A DNA stretch of 64,000 nucleotides from Paraspadella gotoi. Taxonomy: Eukaryota > Chaetognatha. Position numbers and translations under genes: made by a program. The notes below the pieces were generated by a model, which ran no database searches, was not told where the DNA came from, and was given only the letters and a program-made list of their open reading frames with translations. Numbering within the stretch: the stretch's first letter is position 1; the number at the start of each line of letters is the position of its first letter. Location of the stretch: assembly GCA_051294375.1 (NCBI GenBank), contig CM119268.1, positions 16,497,074 to 16,561,073 on the forward strand, in the 5' to 3' direction. This document shows, one piece after another, positions 63,678-64,000 of the stretch.

Positions 63678-64000
63678 TTTTAAAAATTACTGCGTTGTTT
63701 TAAATTATTAGTCTATCTTTAAAAGATATGACAAGTGGAAGAAGTATACATAATTAGAAAATATGCCACAATATCCAAAAAAATTAATTTCCATCCTGAG
63801 CTAACTAAATCCAATCATGTAAAGTTATATCCTCATATATATAAAAAAGTATATAATTATATATGTAAAAGGGTTTGCCAGTGATCGTTTCAAATGTCTG
63901 GAGAATAAATACTCGTCATTCCAGTTGAAATTCGCCGAGGGTTTTGCGTCGTCGTCGTTGTCGTCGTCGTCGTCGTCTTCTTATTCCAATTCCACTTCAT

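Overview
This is a metazoan nuclear contig. Genes are split by GT-AG introns, coding exons are GC-rich (strong G/C at third positions), and introns and intergenic DNA are AT-rich and crowded with (GA)n/(CT)n tracts and decayed transposable elements. The recognisable single-copy genes have animal homologues: PCNX4, C1orf50, ferritin heavy chain, an Mpv17-family protein and a choline/ethanolamine-kinase-like protein. I cannot place the phylum. The assembly has 12 N gaps. Several 10-N-flanked exact duplicate blocks and indel-rich near-copies suggest imperfect gap filling, especially at 44-53 kb and 55-63 kb.

Layout. 0-9.3 kb: a plus-strand gene of about 13 exons. Its C-terminal part reads as a choline/ethanolamine kinase domain and its N-terminal ~320 residues are unrecognised. 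A 577-bp terminal-inverted-repeat element sits against one of its splice acceptors. 9.3-12.5 kb: no supported gene. 12.9-25.7 kb: an array of related non-autonomous elements in both orientations, each with a terminal hairpin, an ACGG-type tetranucleotide tract, ~180-bp core repeats and a short minisatellite; a degraded multi-exon gene lies among them. 24.2-30.4 kb: four scattered hammerhead-ribozyme-like motifs, two of them inside ferritin intron 2.

28.2-42.6 kb is the gene-rich core. A minus-strand PCNX4 (pecanex-like 4) gene spans 14.4 kb in at least 17 exons. One ~6-kb PCNX4 intron holds three complete genes: ferritin heavy chain (minus, with a candidate iron-responsive element upstream), the C1orf50 homologue (minus) and an Mpv17/PMP22-family gene (plus). 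A second PCNX4 intron holds a small unrecognised plus-strand gene of 127 residues.

44.5-52.7 kb: repeated, partly broken minus-strand segments of a gene for a secreted coiled-coil protein with a possible F5/8C (discoidin)-like C-terminus. 53-64 kb: no confident gene; simple repeats, polypurine tracts, degenerate minisatellites and one compact candidate RNA structure.

The genes are a mix of iron storage, phospholipid synthesis, membrane and mitochondrial functions. Apart from nesting there is no evidence that they act together.
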